From the NCBI GenBank assembly GCA_002715465.1, contig PAYY01000030.1, positions 10,946-74,945 of the forward strand: 64,000 nucleotides of DNA, written 5' to 3'. The translations under genes were made by a program, and so were the position numbers. Positions 18,138-28,238 of this stretch are shown in pieces. Under the pieces are notes generated by a model. That model saw only the letters and a list, made by a program, of their open reading frames with translations. It was not told the origin of the DNA and ran no database searches. The DNA is from Fidelibacterota bacterium. Its GTDB lineage: Bacteria > Marinisomatota > Marinisomatia > Marinisomatales > S15-B10. Each line of letters opens with the position of its first letter. The stretch's first letter is position 1.

Positions 18138-18246
18138 ATTTATTCCTAATTAAAATTTTTTTAAGTTTTGAAGTTGTATAAATTAACAATACTTATAGTA
18201 TTTAGCAAATTTTGCTTAAAAAAACGTTTAACATTTATAATACTTC

Positions 18247-19143
18247 TTAAACTGAAAATTCAGTCAGAAATACTTTACAATATAAAATCCTCAAGTTCAG
18301 TCGGTATAAGGGGGCATAATGTTTTTCAGTTGTAGTTACAGATGTATGACCAAGCAGTTTGCTTAACTCATATATAGGTCTACCCTCCTTAATTAGATTA
18401 TAACCAAATGTTCGCCTTAGGTCATGAAATCTCGCATCAATTAATCCAAGCTTCTTTCTGTTCCTGGACCAAGTTAGTTGCACATAATTAACAGTATAAT
18501 CCCAGAGTTCAACATCTGTTAAAATTGCCTGCGCCTGTTTATTGAGCTTAACTAATCGCCTACCATCCTTCCCAAATTCAACAATATAATCGGAAAATAT
18601 ATTTTCCTGCGATATTCGACGTATTTCGTCACTCCTGGCACCACTGTAGTAGGCAAATTGAACGAATAAATTGAAGTGTTTTGGGGTAATTTTTTCAAAC
18701 ATGAGGTCTAATTCTTGTCTAGTAAAAACCCTGGTTCTTGCCTCATATTTGTTACCGACCGGAATGGTTTCATAGCTAGGTATCAACTTTTGCTTGATCC
18801 CCCAATTATTACAAGCATTCAAAACACGGATTGCCATTGATTTGGTCGTTGGATGTTTAGGGAATCCATTCTTTAGATATCCATTAAGGAGTCTTTTATT
18901 AAGAACTAAAGTATTTGGACGCCAATCATGGTCAGCTTTTAAATACAGTTCAGTTAATTCAGCTAATGGAGTCTCTTTGGGCTTTGCTCCATTTATCAGC
19001 TCAAGCAATATCTTCTTTTCAAAGTCTACTTTAACAGCTTTGGCCACTTCATAACTATCTGTTCGTAGGCTACGAGTAACTCTTTTTTTGTCTAATTGAA
19101 CCGATAAATAATAGCGATTATTTTTCTTATATAAACTTGACAT
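18247..19143 (-). CDS. Tyrosine recombinase (integrase) of the tRNA-Phe element
   Basis: 298 residues. An N-terminal arm- and core-binding part (about 1-130) precedes a catalytic domain with all key residues: Arg170 in YSGARSDEIRR, Lys192, His240-x-x-Arg243 in FHDLRRTFG, His266 in LLGHTSVTTT and the nucleophile Tyr276 in EKHYAPL. GGAG lies a few bases before the ATG. It lies beside the intact tRNA, transcribed away from it, as is typical of tRNA-targeting islands. It appears intact and could still be active. Confidence 0.93.
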   Translation of the reverse strand: MSSLYKKNNRYYLSVQLDKKRVTRSLRTDSYEVAKAVKVDFEKKILLELINGAKPKETPLAELTELYLKADHDWRPNTLVLNKRLLNGYLKNGFPKHPTTKSMAIRVLNACNNWGIKQKLIPSYETIPVGNKYEARTRVFTRQELDLMFEKITPKHFNLFVQFAYYSGARSDEIRRISQENIFSDYIVEFGKDGRRLVKLNKQAQAILTDVELWDYTVNYVQLTWSRNRKKLGLIDARFHDLRRTFGYNLIKEGRPIYELSKLLGHTSVTTTEKHYAPLYRLNLRILYCKVFLTEFSV

Positions 19144-19164
19144 GGTAGCTCCATTTCTACTTGG

Positions 19165-19181
19165 TGCTACTATAATGCTAC
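19165..19181 (+). repeat. Right pair of TGCTAC direct repeats, integrase arm-site candidates
   Basis: Two TGCTAC copies start at 19165 and 19176, with the same 11-base spacing and orientation as the pair at 15419 and 15430, in GTGCTACTATAATGCTACTT. They lie between the integrase start and the tRNA, so integrase binding could also repress the integrase promoter. Confidence 0.55.
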
Positions 19182-19199
19182 TTAGGCGGTAGAGGGGAA

Positions 19200-19216
19200 G
19201 AATCGCAAAGCGATTC
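19200..19216. repeat. Perfect 7-bp inverted repeat between integrase and tRNA
   Basis: GAATCGC-AAA-GCGATTC forms a perfect short hairpin, with another GAATCG about 25 bases further on. It could be an excisionase or regulator site or a weak tRNA terminator; nothing decides between these. The rest of 19217-19269 shows no other structure. Confidence 0.3.
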
Positions 19217-19269
19217 GAAAATCCGCTGAGACCTCCCGAATCGACGATGGATTACCTAATAATTTGGTG

Positions 19270-19342
<73 letters not shown>

Positions 19343-19445
19343 AGCTAAACTCTAAAATTACTTATCTCTGATATCGAAAAGCAACCGCATAATGGTTCTT
19401 GTACTTATTTAATAAACTGTATAGATTCGCGATCAATTAGATCTA

Positions 19446-20069
19446 ATGAAGATAGTTATTGCAACAAGAAACCGTCACAAGGCAATGGAAATTGAATTAC
19501 TTTTTTCAAATTTAGGTATTGATATTGTATGTCTTGATAGTTTAGACCCAGTTGGAAAAATTCCTGAGATTGAGGAGACGGGTAAAACTCTTAAAGAGAA
19601 TGCTCTAATAAAATCTAGAACTATCTTTGAGTTGACAGGTTTTCCTTCAATTTCTGATGATACTGGACTTGAAGTTAAATCGCTTGATGGTGAACCAGGA
19701 GTATACTCTGCAAGATATGCAGGGGAGGGATGTAGTTACGATGATAACATTAAAAAATTATTGAAAAATATGGATTTAATGGAAAATGATCAACGTAATG
19801 CAAATTTTAGAACTGTTACATCATTTTTTGATGGGACAGTAGAATTATATGCTGAAGGAGTCGTAAAAGGAAAAATTACTAAAGCACCAAAAGGTCTTGG
19901 TGGTTTCGGTTATGATCCCGTATTTTTACCTAAGAATATGGAAAAAACTTATGCAGAGCTTTCAAAAGAGGAGAAAAACAAACTCAGTCATCGAGGAAAG
20001 GCCTTCTCCAATCTTATCAAAAAGCTTAAAAAAAATAATATTATTTCGAATAACCTATCCAATATTTAG
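19446..20069 (+). CDS. rdgB: RdgB/HAM1 non-canonical purine NTP pyrophosphatase
   Basis: 207 residues, normal length. It hydrolyses dITP/XTP to the monophosphate, keeping deaminated purines out of DNA. Hallmarks: IATRNRHKAMEI at the start, ISDDTGLEV near 70, PGVYSARYAGE, GGFGYDPVFLP and ELSKEEKNKLSHRGKAF. It is divergent from the tRNA and stands before the T9SS block with an 83-base gap to the sprA start. Confidence 0.93.
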   Translation: MKIVIATRNRHKAMEIELLFSNLGIDIVCLDSLDPVGKIPEIEETGKTLKENALIKSRTIFELTGFPSISDDTGLEVKSLDGEPGVYSARYAGEGCSYDDNIKKLLKNMDLMENDQRNANFRTVTSFFDGTVELYAEGVVKGKITKAPKGLGGFGYDPVFLPKNMEKTYAELSKEEKNKLSHRGKAFSNLIKKLKKNNIISNNLSNI

Positions 20070-20152
20070 GAACCCCCTTATAGTAATAATGCTACCTGTT
20101 TAAATCCTGATTGATAAATAATTATTATTTCAGGATAATTATCGGAGAAGAA

Positions 20153-23100
20153 ATGAAACGAACTCTCCGGCTTATTGTCGGAAAAGCAGGTATAGTTTAT
20201 TCCATCCTATGCGTAATTGGGTTTAGTTCCCTGTACGCACAGCCGGCGGACTCCATCTATTTTGAAAGACAAATTTATCCAGTTGTGAGATCAAAATGGA
20301 TGGTAAATGCTTTTGACTATTTACCTTATTATTCAGTTTTTTCTATGGATTCAGTAAGAACTCTGCGAGGAATAATTAAAGGAGATTATGAAGAAGTTGA
20401 AAAATGGACAGAATTTGAGGACAATGGTAAAATAATTGTAATCTATGAGTCTGGATATAATAGATTGTTCCTGTTACCATTCCAAGCTTCTCTTGAATGG
20501 TATGTTGGAATGATGATTTATAGAAATCGGATTAAGAATTTAATGACTGAACGATCTGGTCTTGCTGGAGATTCTGGAGGGATAGCTACTGGTGAAGGTT
20601 TTGAACTGGTAGCTGTTGAGACACAATTTGGTACAGCATCTCTAACAGTAAATGGTAATGTAAATCTAACAGGGAAATTGGTTTTTCAAGATCAAGAATT
20701 AACTAGGTCCAATTTTCGTGAGTCTCAAACTACACATTTTGAATTTGATGAAACCCAACAAATTGTGGTTCAGGGGAAAGTAGGAGACCGTGTTAATGTT
20801 GATTTAAACTATAATAGTGAAAGAGATTTTGATTTTGAAAATAATATTAAAATCAATTATACAGGAACAGAAGACGAAATTATCCAAAAGATCGAGGCTG
20901 GGAATATTTCACTATCGCTTCCTTCTACCCAGTTTGTAACATTCTCTGGACAAAGTAAAGGACTTTTTGGGATTAAATCTCTTATGAAACTTGGTCCAGT
21001 TAATGTTACATCGATAGCATCCATTGAGCGCACAAAAAAAGAAAAACAAAAGTTTGAAGAAGGTGCAGAGGCTCAGGAGCAAGCTATTCCTGATTATCAA
21101 TTTCGAAAGAATCAATATTTTTTTGTAGATAAATTATTTAGGAATGGTGGTTTAATTTTGGATGAAGCGGGTTCTCCAATTATTGGGCAAACGGGGATAC
21201 TAAGTCTACCAAGTTTTTATCCTTTACAAAAGGGAAAGCATTTAATAGGTAATGTAGTAATAGATGAAATTGAAATATACAAATCCGTTGGTGCCGCAGT
21301 TGGTTCAGGAACAATATATGGTCTTGCTTATGTAGATCCGACACAAAATAAAGTGACAGGAAAATGGGATGAAGTTAATCTAGAAAATAGAGGGGATACG
21401 GAAGGAAGTTTTTTTACCAGACTCATTCGCAATCAAGATTACGTTGTAAGTGAAGATCTTGGATATATACGATTAACAGCGCCGATACAAAATGAAATCT
21501 TAGCTGTTTCCTATTCTCTGGTAGAGAGAGGAGGATCAGAAGTTATAATTAAAAAAGGTGAACTTAGTGGATCTGTTGCTGAAGGCGATACAATACATTT
21601 AAAATTAGTAAAACCACTAACTCCTAATCCAGGGCATCCAACTTGGCCCTTAGCTTTCAAAAATGTTTACTATCTTGGCGCAACGAATATTACACCTGAA
21701 GGATTTGAAATACAGGTTACTTACAAGAACGGAAGTCTTGGGAATAATGAAAGAGATGAGCAGAGTGGAAAAACATTTATAAACTTATTTGGTCTTGATA
21801 GCCTAGATGCAAATGCTAATTTCACGCCTGATGATTTTATTGATAAAATGAATCCCAATATAGTTAATCTTACTACAGGTGAACTTTTTTTCCCTTTGCT
21901 TCATCCCTTTGAAAAAGATGAATTCAACGAAAATGAAGTTTTTTTTCGCGAAGGAAATGCTAGCGAAGAGTTAGGTAAAATTCTTCCTGATTCAGCTGCT
22001 CTATATAGAAGCTTAAGTGATCAACTAATTAGACAGGAATCACAGTTTGATATTAGGGTGAAATATCAAAATAAGAGTGCCACAATTAATCTTGGTGGAT
22101 TTATGCTTGTAGAAGGAAGTGAAGAAGTGTACCTCAATAGTGTTTTACTACAAAAAGATAAAGATTACATAATTGATTATTTTAGCGGGACTCTAACTTT
22201 TCTTACAGAAGCATATAATGAACCTGGTGCTTCTCTTGAGGTCATGTTTGACAAGCATGATTTGGTGGCATTTGACAAGAAGAGCATAGTAGGAGCAAGG
22301 GCACAAATGGATTTTGGTGAAAGATCATTTCTGGGTGCAACAGCTCTATACTACGATCAATCAGTTATCAATGAAAAAATTGAAGTAGGCTATGAACCAA
22401 CAAGGAACTTTATTTGGGACGTTAATGGTCGCCATTCAATGGAATTAGATGGTTTGACTCGAACTTTAGATAAACTACCCTTAATTGAAGCCGAAAAGCC
22501 ATCAACCTTAGATTTTGAAGGAGAATTTGCACAAGTTCTTCCTAATCCAAATCCAGTCAATAATCCCTCTACTGGAGATAAGCAAGGCATAGCATTTATT
22601 GATGATTTTGAAGGTGCTAAACGAACAACTAATCTAGGTGTAAGACGTAGGTTTTGGTCTTTATCATCAACTCCAATTGGTAGGAATCGTAAATATAGAT
22701 CTGATATGTATTGGTACAATCCTTGGACACAAGTTCTTACCCAAGATATCTGGCCGAATCAACAGACTAGTATCCGCGCCCAAAATCAACTTACGGATAT
22801 TTTAGTTCTTAATTATGAGCGACGAGATGGAGATATTCAAACAGTAGATCCAGATTCAAATTGGGCAAGTATTACAACTACTCTTTTTTCAAGTGATTTT
22901 AATCAATCCCAATCCAAGTTTTTTGAAATCTGGCTTTTAACTTCAGATAATACAGATGCCACAATGACGGTTGACTTGGGTTTTATAAGTGAGGATCAAA
23001 ATGGTAATAATATAATGGATACTGAGGATAAACCAGAAGCAGGTCTTTTGACTGGGAATACCCTTCTTGAAGAAGATGAGGATATAGGACTAGATGGTTG

Positions 23101-26100
23101 TCGGGATCTTTTTGAAGATGGCTATGGGGGTTGTTTACCAGATAGTATAACATATACTCAAGCTTTGAACGATCCAATATTATCGGAAATGATTTATATT
23201 GGTTCTGATATTGATACACTTGATCCTAATGGTGACAATTGGGATTTTAATGAAGATGTCTCAGAGGGGCCAGAGAAATATCGATATATAAATGGTACTG
23301 AAGGTAACGGAACAGCTGATCGCCCTATGGAAGGTGCTCGTTATCCTGATACAGAAGATATTAATCGAGATGGAAATTTTGATGCTAAAGATGATTATTT
23401 TTCTGCTTCTTTTGATCTTAGTCCAATGAGTGAGGATTGGAACCGTTATCAGGGAGGTTATAATGAGACGAAAATGGGTAAATGGCGTCTTTATAGAATC
23501 CCTCTTAATGAATTCCGGATGAAGCGACAGAATGGAAATATAACTTGGGATACAATAAAATTTCTTCGATTATCACTTTCTGGAATCAGTGATAGAGATC
23601 TAATTAAAATAGCTAAAACTGAGATTGTAGGAAATGAATGGCAGGAGCTTGGTATTAAAGGTCCCAATTTAGCATCTTATATAGAAGATGACAGTGCTTT
23701 TGCTGTAACAGTTATTAATACTGAAGACAATGCTGATTATGCCCAAAGCGTCAGAGAAATAGGTGTTCAAGGAGAATATGATCGTTTGAATCAAATTCGT
23801 TTGAAAGAGCAGTCGCTTGTTTTGAAATTTAATGAACTTGCTCCCGGATATGAAGGTGCAGCACAAAAAAATATTTTAGAATTAAAAGGATCAAGAGCTC
23901 AAAGTTATTTAATGTATAGAAAAATGAGAATGTTCATTTATGGAAATAGCGATAATATAGGTTCCTCTGAAACAGATGTTGATTTTTTCTTGAGATTTGG
24001 GCGAGGAGATGATTACTATGAAGTAAGTTATCCTGTTTATAAAGGTTGGGATAAAACTGAAAAAAGAAATTATCTAGAACTTGATTTAGATTTTCTTACG
24101 GGGTTAAAAAGAAAAAAAGAAGGATATCAAAAATTTGATGAAAATGATCATTTTACTATAACAGATTCATCAAAAGTATATGTAGCCACGTCGAATTCTG
24201 GGAAAGATACACTGCGTCAATATTCTATTATTGGAGAACCTGCTTTATCCAGAATTCAATATTTTGTTGTAGGGGTTAGAAACAAAAATAATTTAAAGCC
24301 AATAACAGGGGAAGTATGGATTGATGAACTCAGACTTTCTGGCGTTAAAAAAGATGTTGGAAGTGCAATTAGATTCCAGGGTAAGTTAGGTTTAGCTGAT
24401 TTGGGTAATGCTACAATTTCATATAATAGAAGGAATGCGGATTTCCATGTTCTACAAGAGAGACTTGGATCAGGGAATACTACAGAAAGATTTCGAGCTG
24501 ATACTCGATTGCAATTTAATAAATTTCTACCTCAATCTTGGGGCTTTAAGATTCCATTTAACATAAGTTTCACAGAAAATTTAACTACTCCAAAATATTT
24601 ACCTGGTACTGATATTATTCTCAGCCGAGATATTGCACCTGATAGTATTCTTACAAAAGGAAGACAATTATCCTATAATACTTCGTTTGCAAAAACCACC
24701 AAATCAGATAACTGGTTAACACGTTATACATTAGATAATATGAAATTAAATTATTCTTCAGGAAGAAGTTTCAATTCAGATGTTCAAACTTCTCAGCGAA
24801 TCAATAGAAATAATACAGGTGGTGCTAGTTATTCATTAAATTTTGGAAGGAACAATTACATTATGCCCTTACGTCGGTTAGAAGGACTGCCTTTATTTGG
24901 GAAAAAAATTGCTGAAACTCGACTATATTTTACTCCATCCTCCTTTGATGTGAATGCAAAGGTAAGTGAAACACTTAATCAATCAAGTCCACGTATTGGT
25001 GAATCAAAAACGCAATATAATCTCGGATTGGATAGAAATTTTAGGTTAGGGTATAAAATACTAGAAAATCTTACAACTAATTATACAAAAGTAGTAAAAA
25101 GTGACATGGATAACTTCCGAAATAAATATTTAGAAGCTATTAGAACAATGAATCCTGGTAAAATAACTGATATTACTGAAAGTACTACAACAAGTTTTTC
25201 ACCAATAATATCAGAATGGCTTAGACCTAATGTGAATTATACATCAAATTATAGATGGGCTAAACCTCTTGAAAGTACTCAAGAAGGAGCAACTATAAGT
25301 GCTCAGTCCCGCATGTCTACATCAATTAGTTTGACCCCAAAGACTTTGGTAGAAATTTTTTATAAACCCAAATTTTCTTCCTCTAGTAATAATACAAAAA
25401 GGCGTCGAAGAGGTAGAGGAAGGCAACAACAGGATATTGAGCAAGAAGAAAAAAAACAAAAACAAAAGAAACCACTTAACCCTGAAGTGGAAAAACTATT
25501 GAAACTTCTCCACACAGGTGCCAGTAAAATTAATCCCATTAGTATAACATATAGTCAAAACCGGTCTGAAAATGCATTGGGCGTACTTGGAGCTGCAAAA
25601 ATTCCTTATCGTTTAGGTATTGAAAAAGAACATGGACTTAAACATAGTGAAGAAGTAGGTGTTAATATTGGCTCACAGCAGTGGCAGAAAGATATTGCAA
25701 TTAGATCTGGTTTGGCAATTACTAGGCAAATAAATACATCATTTAATTTTGCACGGAATAAAGTCTGGGGTTTGGATGGTAATCAAGTGCGAACTGAAAC
25801 TCAAACGAGGGATTTTTTCCCAAAAGGTATTATGGGAAATAAAGGTCTTCCAATGGCAGGATGGAGTATTAGATTTACTGGAGTAGAAAAATGGCCTTTG
25901 GTTAAAAAGATTGCTCGTTCAGCCTCCATAGAACATGGTTTTAATGGTAAAGAAACTAGGGCATGGCAAAATCGTTTGCTACAAACTTCAAAATATACTT
26001 CTTCATTTTCACCATTATTGGGTATTTCTATGTCATCAAAGAAAGGTACAACAATTTCCAGTCGTTATGCTCTAGTTACAACAGTTGATAATAGATTTGG

Positions 26101-26467
26101 TGGCATAAATAGTACTAGAGTTCGTACAGATAATACATGGACAGCCAGTACAAATTATTCTCATAGGGGTGGTTTTAATATTCCCTTACCTTTTTTTAGA
26201 GATTTTAAATTTGAGAATAATATAAACTTTACTCTCACATTTGATTATTCTAAATCTATAACTCAGGAACGAAATGATGTTGGATATGATCTATCAATAA
26301 CCGATGAACGTGACTCTTGGAAATTATCCCCCCGCATATCTTACACATTTGGCAAAAATGTTACAGGAGGGATATGGTATGAGTATAGAGAAAGTCACTC
26401 AAAAATCATTGGAAGAAAAGTAGATAGAGATTTTGGTTTCGATGTAAATGTGCCTATAAAAGGATGA
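20153..26467 (+). CDS. sprA: SprA-type outer-membrane translocon protein of type IX secretion
   Basis: About 2104 residues, close to Bacteroidetes SprA/Sov (about 2400), the giant beta-barrel that forms the T9SS export channel. The start is ATG 20153, with CGGAGAAGA just upstream; a longer frame from 20111 lacks a ribosome site. A signal peptide ends LYAQ. The early part has FDYLPYYSVF and repeated beta-rich segments, the middle has the family's IDDFEGAK and an acidic DxDxN-rich stretch (about 950-1080) that may bind calcium, and the C-terminal half is a run of beta strands. It overlaps the next gene as ATGA. Identification is by motif and size. Confidence 0.85.
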   Translation: MKRTLRLIVGKAGIVYSILCVIGFSSLYAQPADSIYFERQIYPVVRSKWMVNAFDYLPYYSVFSMDSVRTLRGIIKGDYEEVEKWTEFEDNGKIIVIYESGYNRLFLLPFQASLEWYVGMMIYRNRIKNLMTERSGLAGDSGGIATGEGFELVAVETQFGTASLTVNGNVNLTGKLVFQDQELTRSNFRESQTTHFEFDETQQIVVQGKVGDRVNVDLNYNSERDFDFENNIKINYTGTEDEIIQKIEAGNISLSLPSTQFVTFSGQSKGLFGIKSLMKLGPVNVTSIASIERTKKEKQKFEEGAEAQEQAIPDYQFRKNQYFFVDKLFRNGGLILDEAGSPIIGQTGILSLPSFYPLQKGKHLIGNVVIDEIEIYKSVGAAVGSGTIYGLAYVDPTQNKVTGKWDEVNLENRGDTEGSFFTRLIRNQDYVVSEDLGYIRLTAPIQNEILAVSYSLVERGGSEVIIKKGELSGSVAEGDTIHLKLVKPLTPNPGHPTWPLAFKNVYYLGATNITPEGFEIQVTYKNGSLGNNERDEQSGKTFINLFGLDSLDANANFTPDDFIDKMNPNIVNLTTGELFFPLLHPFEKDEFNENEVFFREGNASEELGKILPDSAALYRSLSDQLIRQESQFDIRVKYQNKSATINLGGFMLVEGSEEVYLNSVLLQKDKDYIIDYFSGTLTFLTEAYNEPGASLEVMFDKHDLVAFDKKSIVGARAQMDFGERSFLGATALYYDQSVINEKIEVGYEPTRNFIWDVNGRHSMELDGLTRTLDKLPLIEAEKPSTLDFEGEFAQVLPNPNPVNNPSTGDKQGIAFIDDFEGAKRTTNLGVRRRFWSLSSTPIGRNRKYRSDMYWYNPWTQVLTQDIWPNQQTSIRAQNQLTDILVLNYERRDGDIQTVDPDSNWASITTTLFSSDFNQSQSKFFEIWLLTSDNTDATMTVDLGFISEDQNGNNIMDTEDKPEAGLLTGNTLLEEDEDIGLDGCRDLFEDGYGGCLPDSITYTQALNDPILSEMIYIGSDIDTLDPNGDNWDFNEDVSEGPEKYRYINGTEGNGTADRPMEGARYPDTEDINRDGNFDAKDDYFSASFDLSPMSEDWNRYQGGYNETKMGKWRLYRIPLNEFRMKRQNGNITWDTIKFLRLSLSGISDRDLIKIAKTEIVGNEWQELGIKGPNLASYIEDDSAFAVTVINTEDNADYAQSVREIGVQGEYDRLNQIRLKEQSLVLKFNELAPGYEGAAQKNILELKGSRAQSYLMYRKMRMFIYGNSDNIGSSETDVDFFLRFGRGDDYYEVSYPVYKGWDKTEKRNYLELDLDFLTGLKRKKEGYQKFDENDHFTITDSSKVYVATSNSGKDTLRQYSIIGEPALSRIQYFVVGVRNKNNLKPITGEVWIDELRLSGVKKDVGSAIRFQGKLGLADLGNATISYNRRNADFHVLQERLGSGNTTERFRADTRLQFNKFLPQSWGFKIPFNISFTENLTTPKYLPGTDIILSRDIAPDSILTKGRQLSYNTSFAKTTKSDNWLTRYTLDNMKLNYSSGRSFNSDVQTSQRINRNNTGGASYSLNFGRNNYIMPLRRLEGLPLFGKKIAETRLYFTPSSFDVNAKVSETLNQSSPRIGESKTQYNLGLDRNFRLGYKILENLTTNYTKVVKSDMDNFRNKYLEAIRTMNPGKITDITESTTTSFSPIISEWLRPNVNYTSNYRWAKPLESTQEGATISAQSRMSTSISLTPKTLVEIFYKPKFSSSSNNTKRRRRGRGRQQQDIEQEEKKQKQKKPLNPEVEKLLKLLHTGASKINPISITYSQNRSENALGVLGAAKIPYRLGIEKEHGLKHSEEVGVNIGSQQWQKDIAIRSGLAITRQINTSFNFARNKVWGLDGNQVRTETQTRDFFPKGIMGNKGLPMAGWSIRFTGVEKWPLVKKIARSASIEHGFNGKETRAWQNRLLQTSKYTSSFSPLLGISMSSKKGTTISSRYALVTTVDNRFGGINSTRVRTDNTWTASTNYSHRGGFNIPLPFFRDFKFENNINFTLTFDYSKSITQERNDVGYDLSITDERDSWKLSPRISYTFGKNVTGGIWYEYRESHSKIIGRKVDRDFGFDVNVPIKG

Positions 26468-27390
26468 TTAAAAGAATGGTAAAAATTATTATCTCCATAT
26501 TGATTTTCGGCCTTTTTTCTAGCATGGAAGGTCAGGAATTAGCTTTATTTGATGAAAATAGAGCTTTTGGTTATCTAGAAGTTCAATGTTCATTTGGTCC
26601 AAGAGTCCCAGGTACATCTGGTCATAAGAAAGGTTTAAAGCATATTATTGAAACTGTTGAGCCTTTGGCTGACTCAACAATTAGACAGTCTTTTTCTTAT
26701 TCAGATCCCTATACCGGTAAATTATATAACCTTACTAATGTTATAGCAAGATTTAAACCTTTTTTGAAGGAAAGGATTTGGTTGGCAGCACATTGGGATT
26801 CACGTCCATGGGCTGACCGAGATAGTAATCCTAATAATAGATTAAAGCCTATTTTGGGTGCTAATGATGGAGCGAGTGGAGTTGCTGTTCTCTTGGAAAT
26901 TGCTAATCAATTGTCATTAAAAGCGCCTCCTATTGGAGTGGATCTTGTATTTTTGGATGGTGAGGATATGGGTAAATCAGGGGATATACGTCGATTTTTT
27001 AACGGTTCACGCTATCTTGCAAAAAATATTCCACCGCCATTACCCCAGTATTGTATACTTATTGATATGATTGGTGATAAAGATTTACAATTGCCTATCG
27101 AAGGGAATTCCATGAATCAAGCTCCTGATTTGGTAGAGCAATTATGGAATGAAGCTGAAGAGCTTGGTTTAGATGAATTTAAAGATGAAATAGCCTATTT
27201 TGTAGAAGATGACCATGTTGTGCTTTTTCAAATAGGAGGAATACCTTCTATAGATATTATTGATTTTGATTATGGTCCTAAACCTATTAATTATTGGCAC
27301 ACTTTGGAAGATACTCCAGATAAATGTAGCCCTAGAAGTCTTGGAGTAGTTGGGAATCTTCTGCTTTATCATATTAGCAATAGGAATTAA
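26464..27390 (+). CDS. M28-family glutaminyl-peptide cyclotransferase-like enzyme
   Basis: 308 residues with a signal peptide (cleavage near MEG|QEL). The zinc ligands of the M28/glutaminyl cyclase fold are in place: AAHWDSRPWAD, Asp in GANDGASGVAVL, Glu in FLDGEDMG, and His in INYWHTLEDTPDKC. The close spacing and YWHTLEDT ending resemble secreted glutaminyl cyclases rather than broad aminopeptidases. These convert N-terminal Gln, and more slowly Glu, to pyroglutamate. Coupling to sprA by an ATGA overlap suggests it modifies exported proteins. An aminopeptidase role cannot be excluded. Confidence 0.8.
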   Translation: MIKRMVKIIISILIFGLFSSMEGQELALFDENRAFGYLEVQCSFGPRVPGTSGHKKGLKHIIETVEPLADSTIRQSFSYSDPYTGKLYNLTNVIARFKPFLKERIWLAAHWDSRPWADRDSNPNNRLKPILGANDGASGVAVLLEIANQLSLKAPPIGVDLVFLDGEDMGKSGDIRRFFNGSRYLAKNIPPPLPQYCILIDMIGDKDLQLPIEGNSMNQAPDLVEQLWNEAEELGLDEFKDEIAYFVEDDHVVLFQIGGIPSIDIIDFDYGPKPINYWHTLEDTPDKCSPRSLGVVGNLLLYHISNRN

Positions 27391-27428
27391 TTGATAGACT
27401 GTATACTCACATCTATATTTATATACTA

Positions 27429-28238
27429 ATGATAATAAAACGTAATAACATATTTCTTTTTTTCTTTGTTTATTGGCTTTCATGTACTACTCCTTTACAA
27501 GTAGCAGATCAGACTGATCCAATTGAAAGAATTGACTTTAGTTTTTTACAGGAAGAAGGGAATATATATATTGGTGCCTTGGTAAAAAATCCATTTAATG
27601 GAAATGATTTAAGATATGTATCTACAGCTTGGTTTGGTCTAAATAATATTGATGCAGTGGCTGCGGACTCAATTATACTTGGTGATGTAGGAGCTAAAGG
27701 TGATATACTAATTAATGATAATCTTCATGCTATTAAGGTTAAGCCAGGCTCTTTGGGTCCTCTTTCAAATAAATTGGCTTATACTGATACGGGGATTGTT
27801 CATTTGAAAATTGTCGCACATTATGAGGAAGGTAAGACATTTGAATTAGCAGACTCATTTAGTCTTGGAAATATTTATCCACGTTTTCTATCATTCGATA
27901 TCCCTGACACCCTTACTCTGCCAGATAGTGGTTTGGCTAAACTCATTACTATTCATACCGAAGTGGAAGACCCTAATGGTTTGGATGATATACAATGGGT
28001 TGGCTTTAGATCCAAACTTTTAGATGAAAACAGGATGCTTAATAATGGTGAATATATTTATATGGATGATACAGGAGATACTATTTCCGGAGATTTGACA
28101 AACGGAGATGGTGTCTTCAGCAGGATTATAGCATTTCCATATGATGCAGTAAAAGGGAAAATAGAATGGCGTTTCAGAGTTCAAGATTGGAAAGGAGGAT
28201 TTGATGATTCCACAAAAGTTGTAATTGTCAAAGAATGA
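27429..28238 (+). CDS. Exported (probable lipoprotein) beta-rich protein, unknown
   Basis: 269 residues. The N-terminus is hydrophobic and ends WLSCTTP, a probable but imperfect lipobox. The body looks like two immunoglobulin-like beta domains; GDLTNGDGVFS near residue 220 resembles a calcium-binding loop and is followed by IEWRFRVQDWKGG. I recognise no family. It overlaps the next gene as ATGA, in the T9SS block, so a surface or periplasmic accessory role is plausible. Confidence 0.6.
   Translation: MIIKRNNIFLFFFVYWLSCTTPLQVADQTDPIERIDFSFLQEEGNIYIGALVKNPFNGNDLRYVSTAWFGLNNIDAVAADSIILGDVGAKGDILINDNLHAIKVKPGSLGPLSNKLAYTDTGIVHLKIVAHYEEGKTFELADSFSLGNIYPRFLSFDIPDTLTLPDSGLAKLITIHTEVEDPNGLDDIQWVGFRSKLLDENRMLNNGEYIYMDDTGDTISGDLTNGDGVFSRIIAFPYDAVKGKIEWRFRVQDWKGGFDDSTKVVIVKE

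Noticed and set aside
18204..18216. Hairpin AGCAAATTTTGCT between methyltransferase and integrase genes as a terminator
   Set aside because: The stem is weak, and on the minus strand, the direction of both genes, no T-run follows it.
20089..20097. A TGCTACCTG outside the island, resembling the arm repeats
   Set aside because: It is a single copy without the 11-base partner and lies beyond the tRNA, so it is probably chance.
25380..25480. Basic, low-complexity stretch in SprA as a frameshift or insertion
   Set aside because: The frame continues on both sides, and a short Arg/Gln/Lys-rich linker in a giant barrel protein is not unusual.
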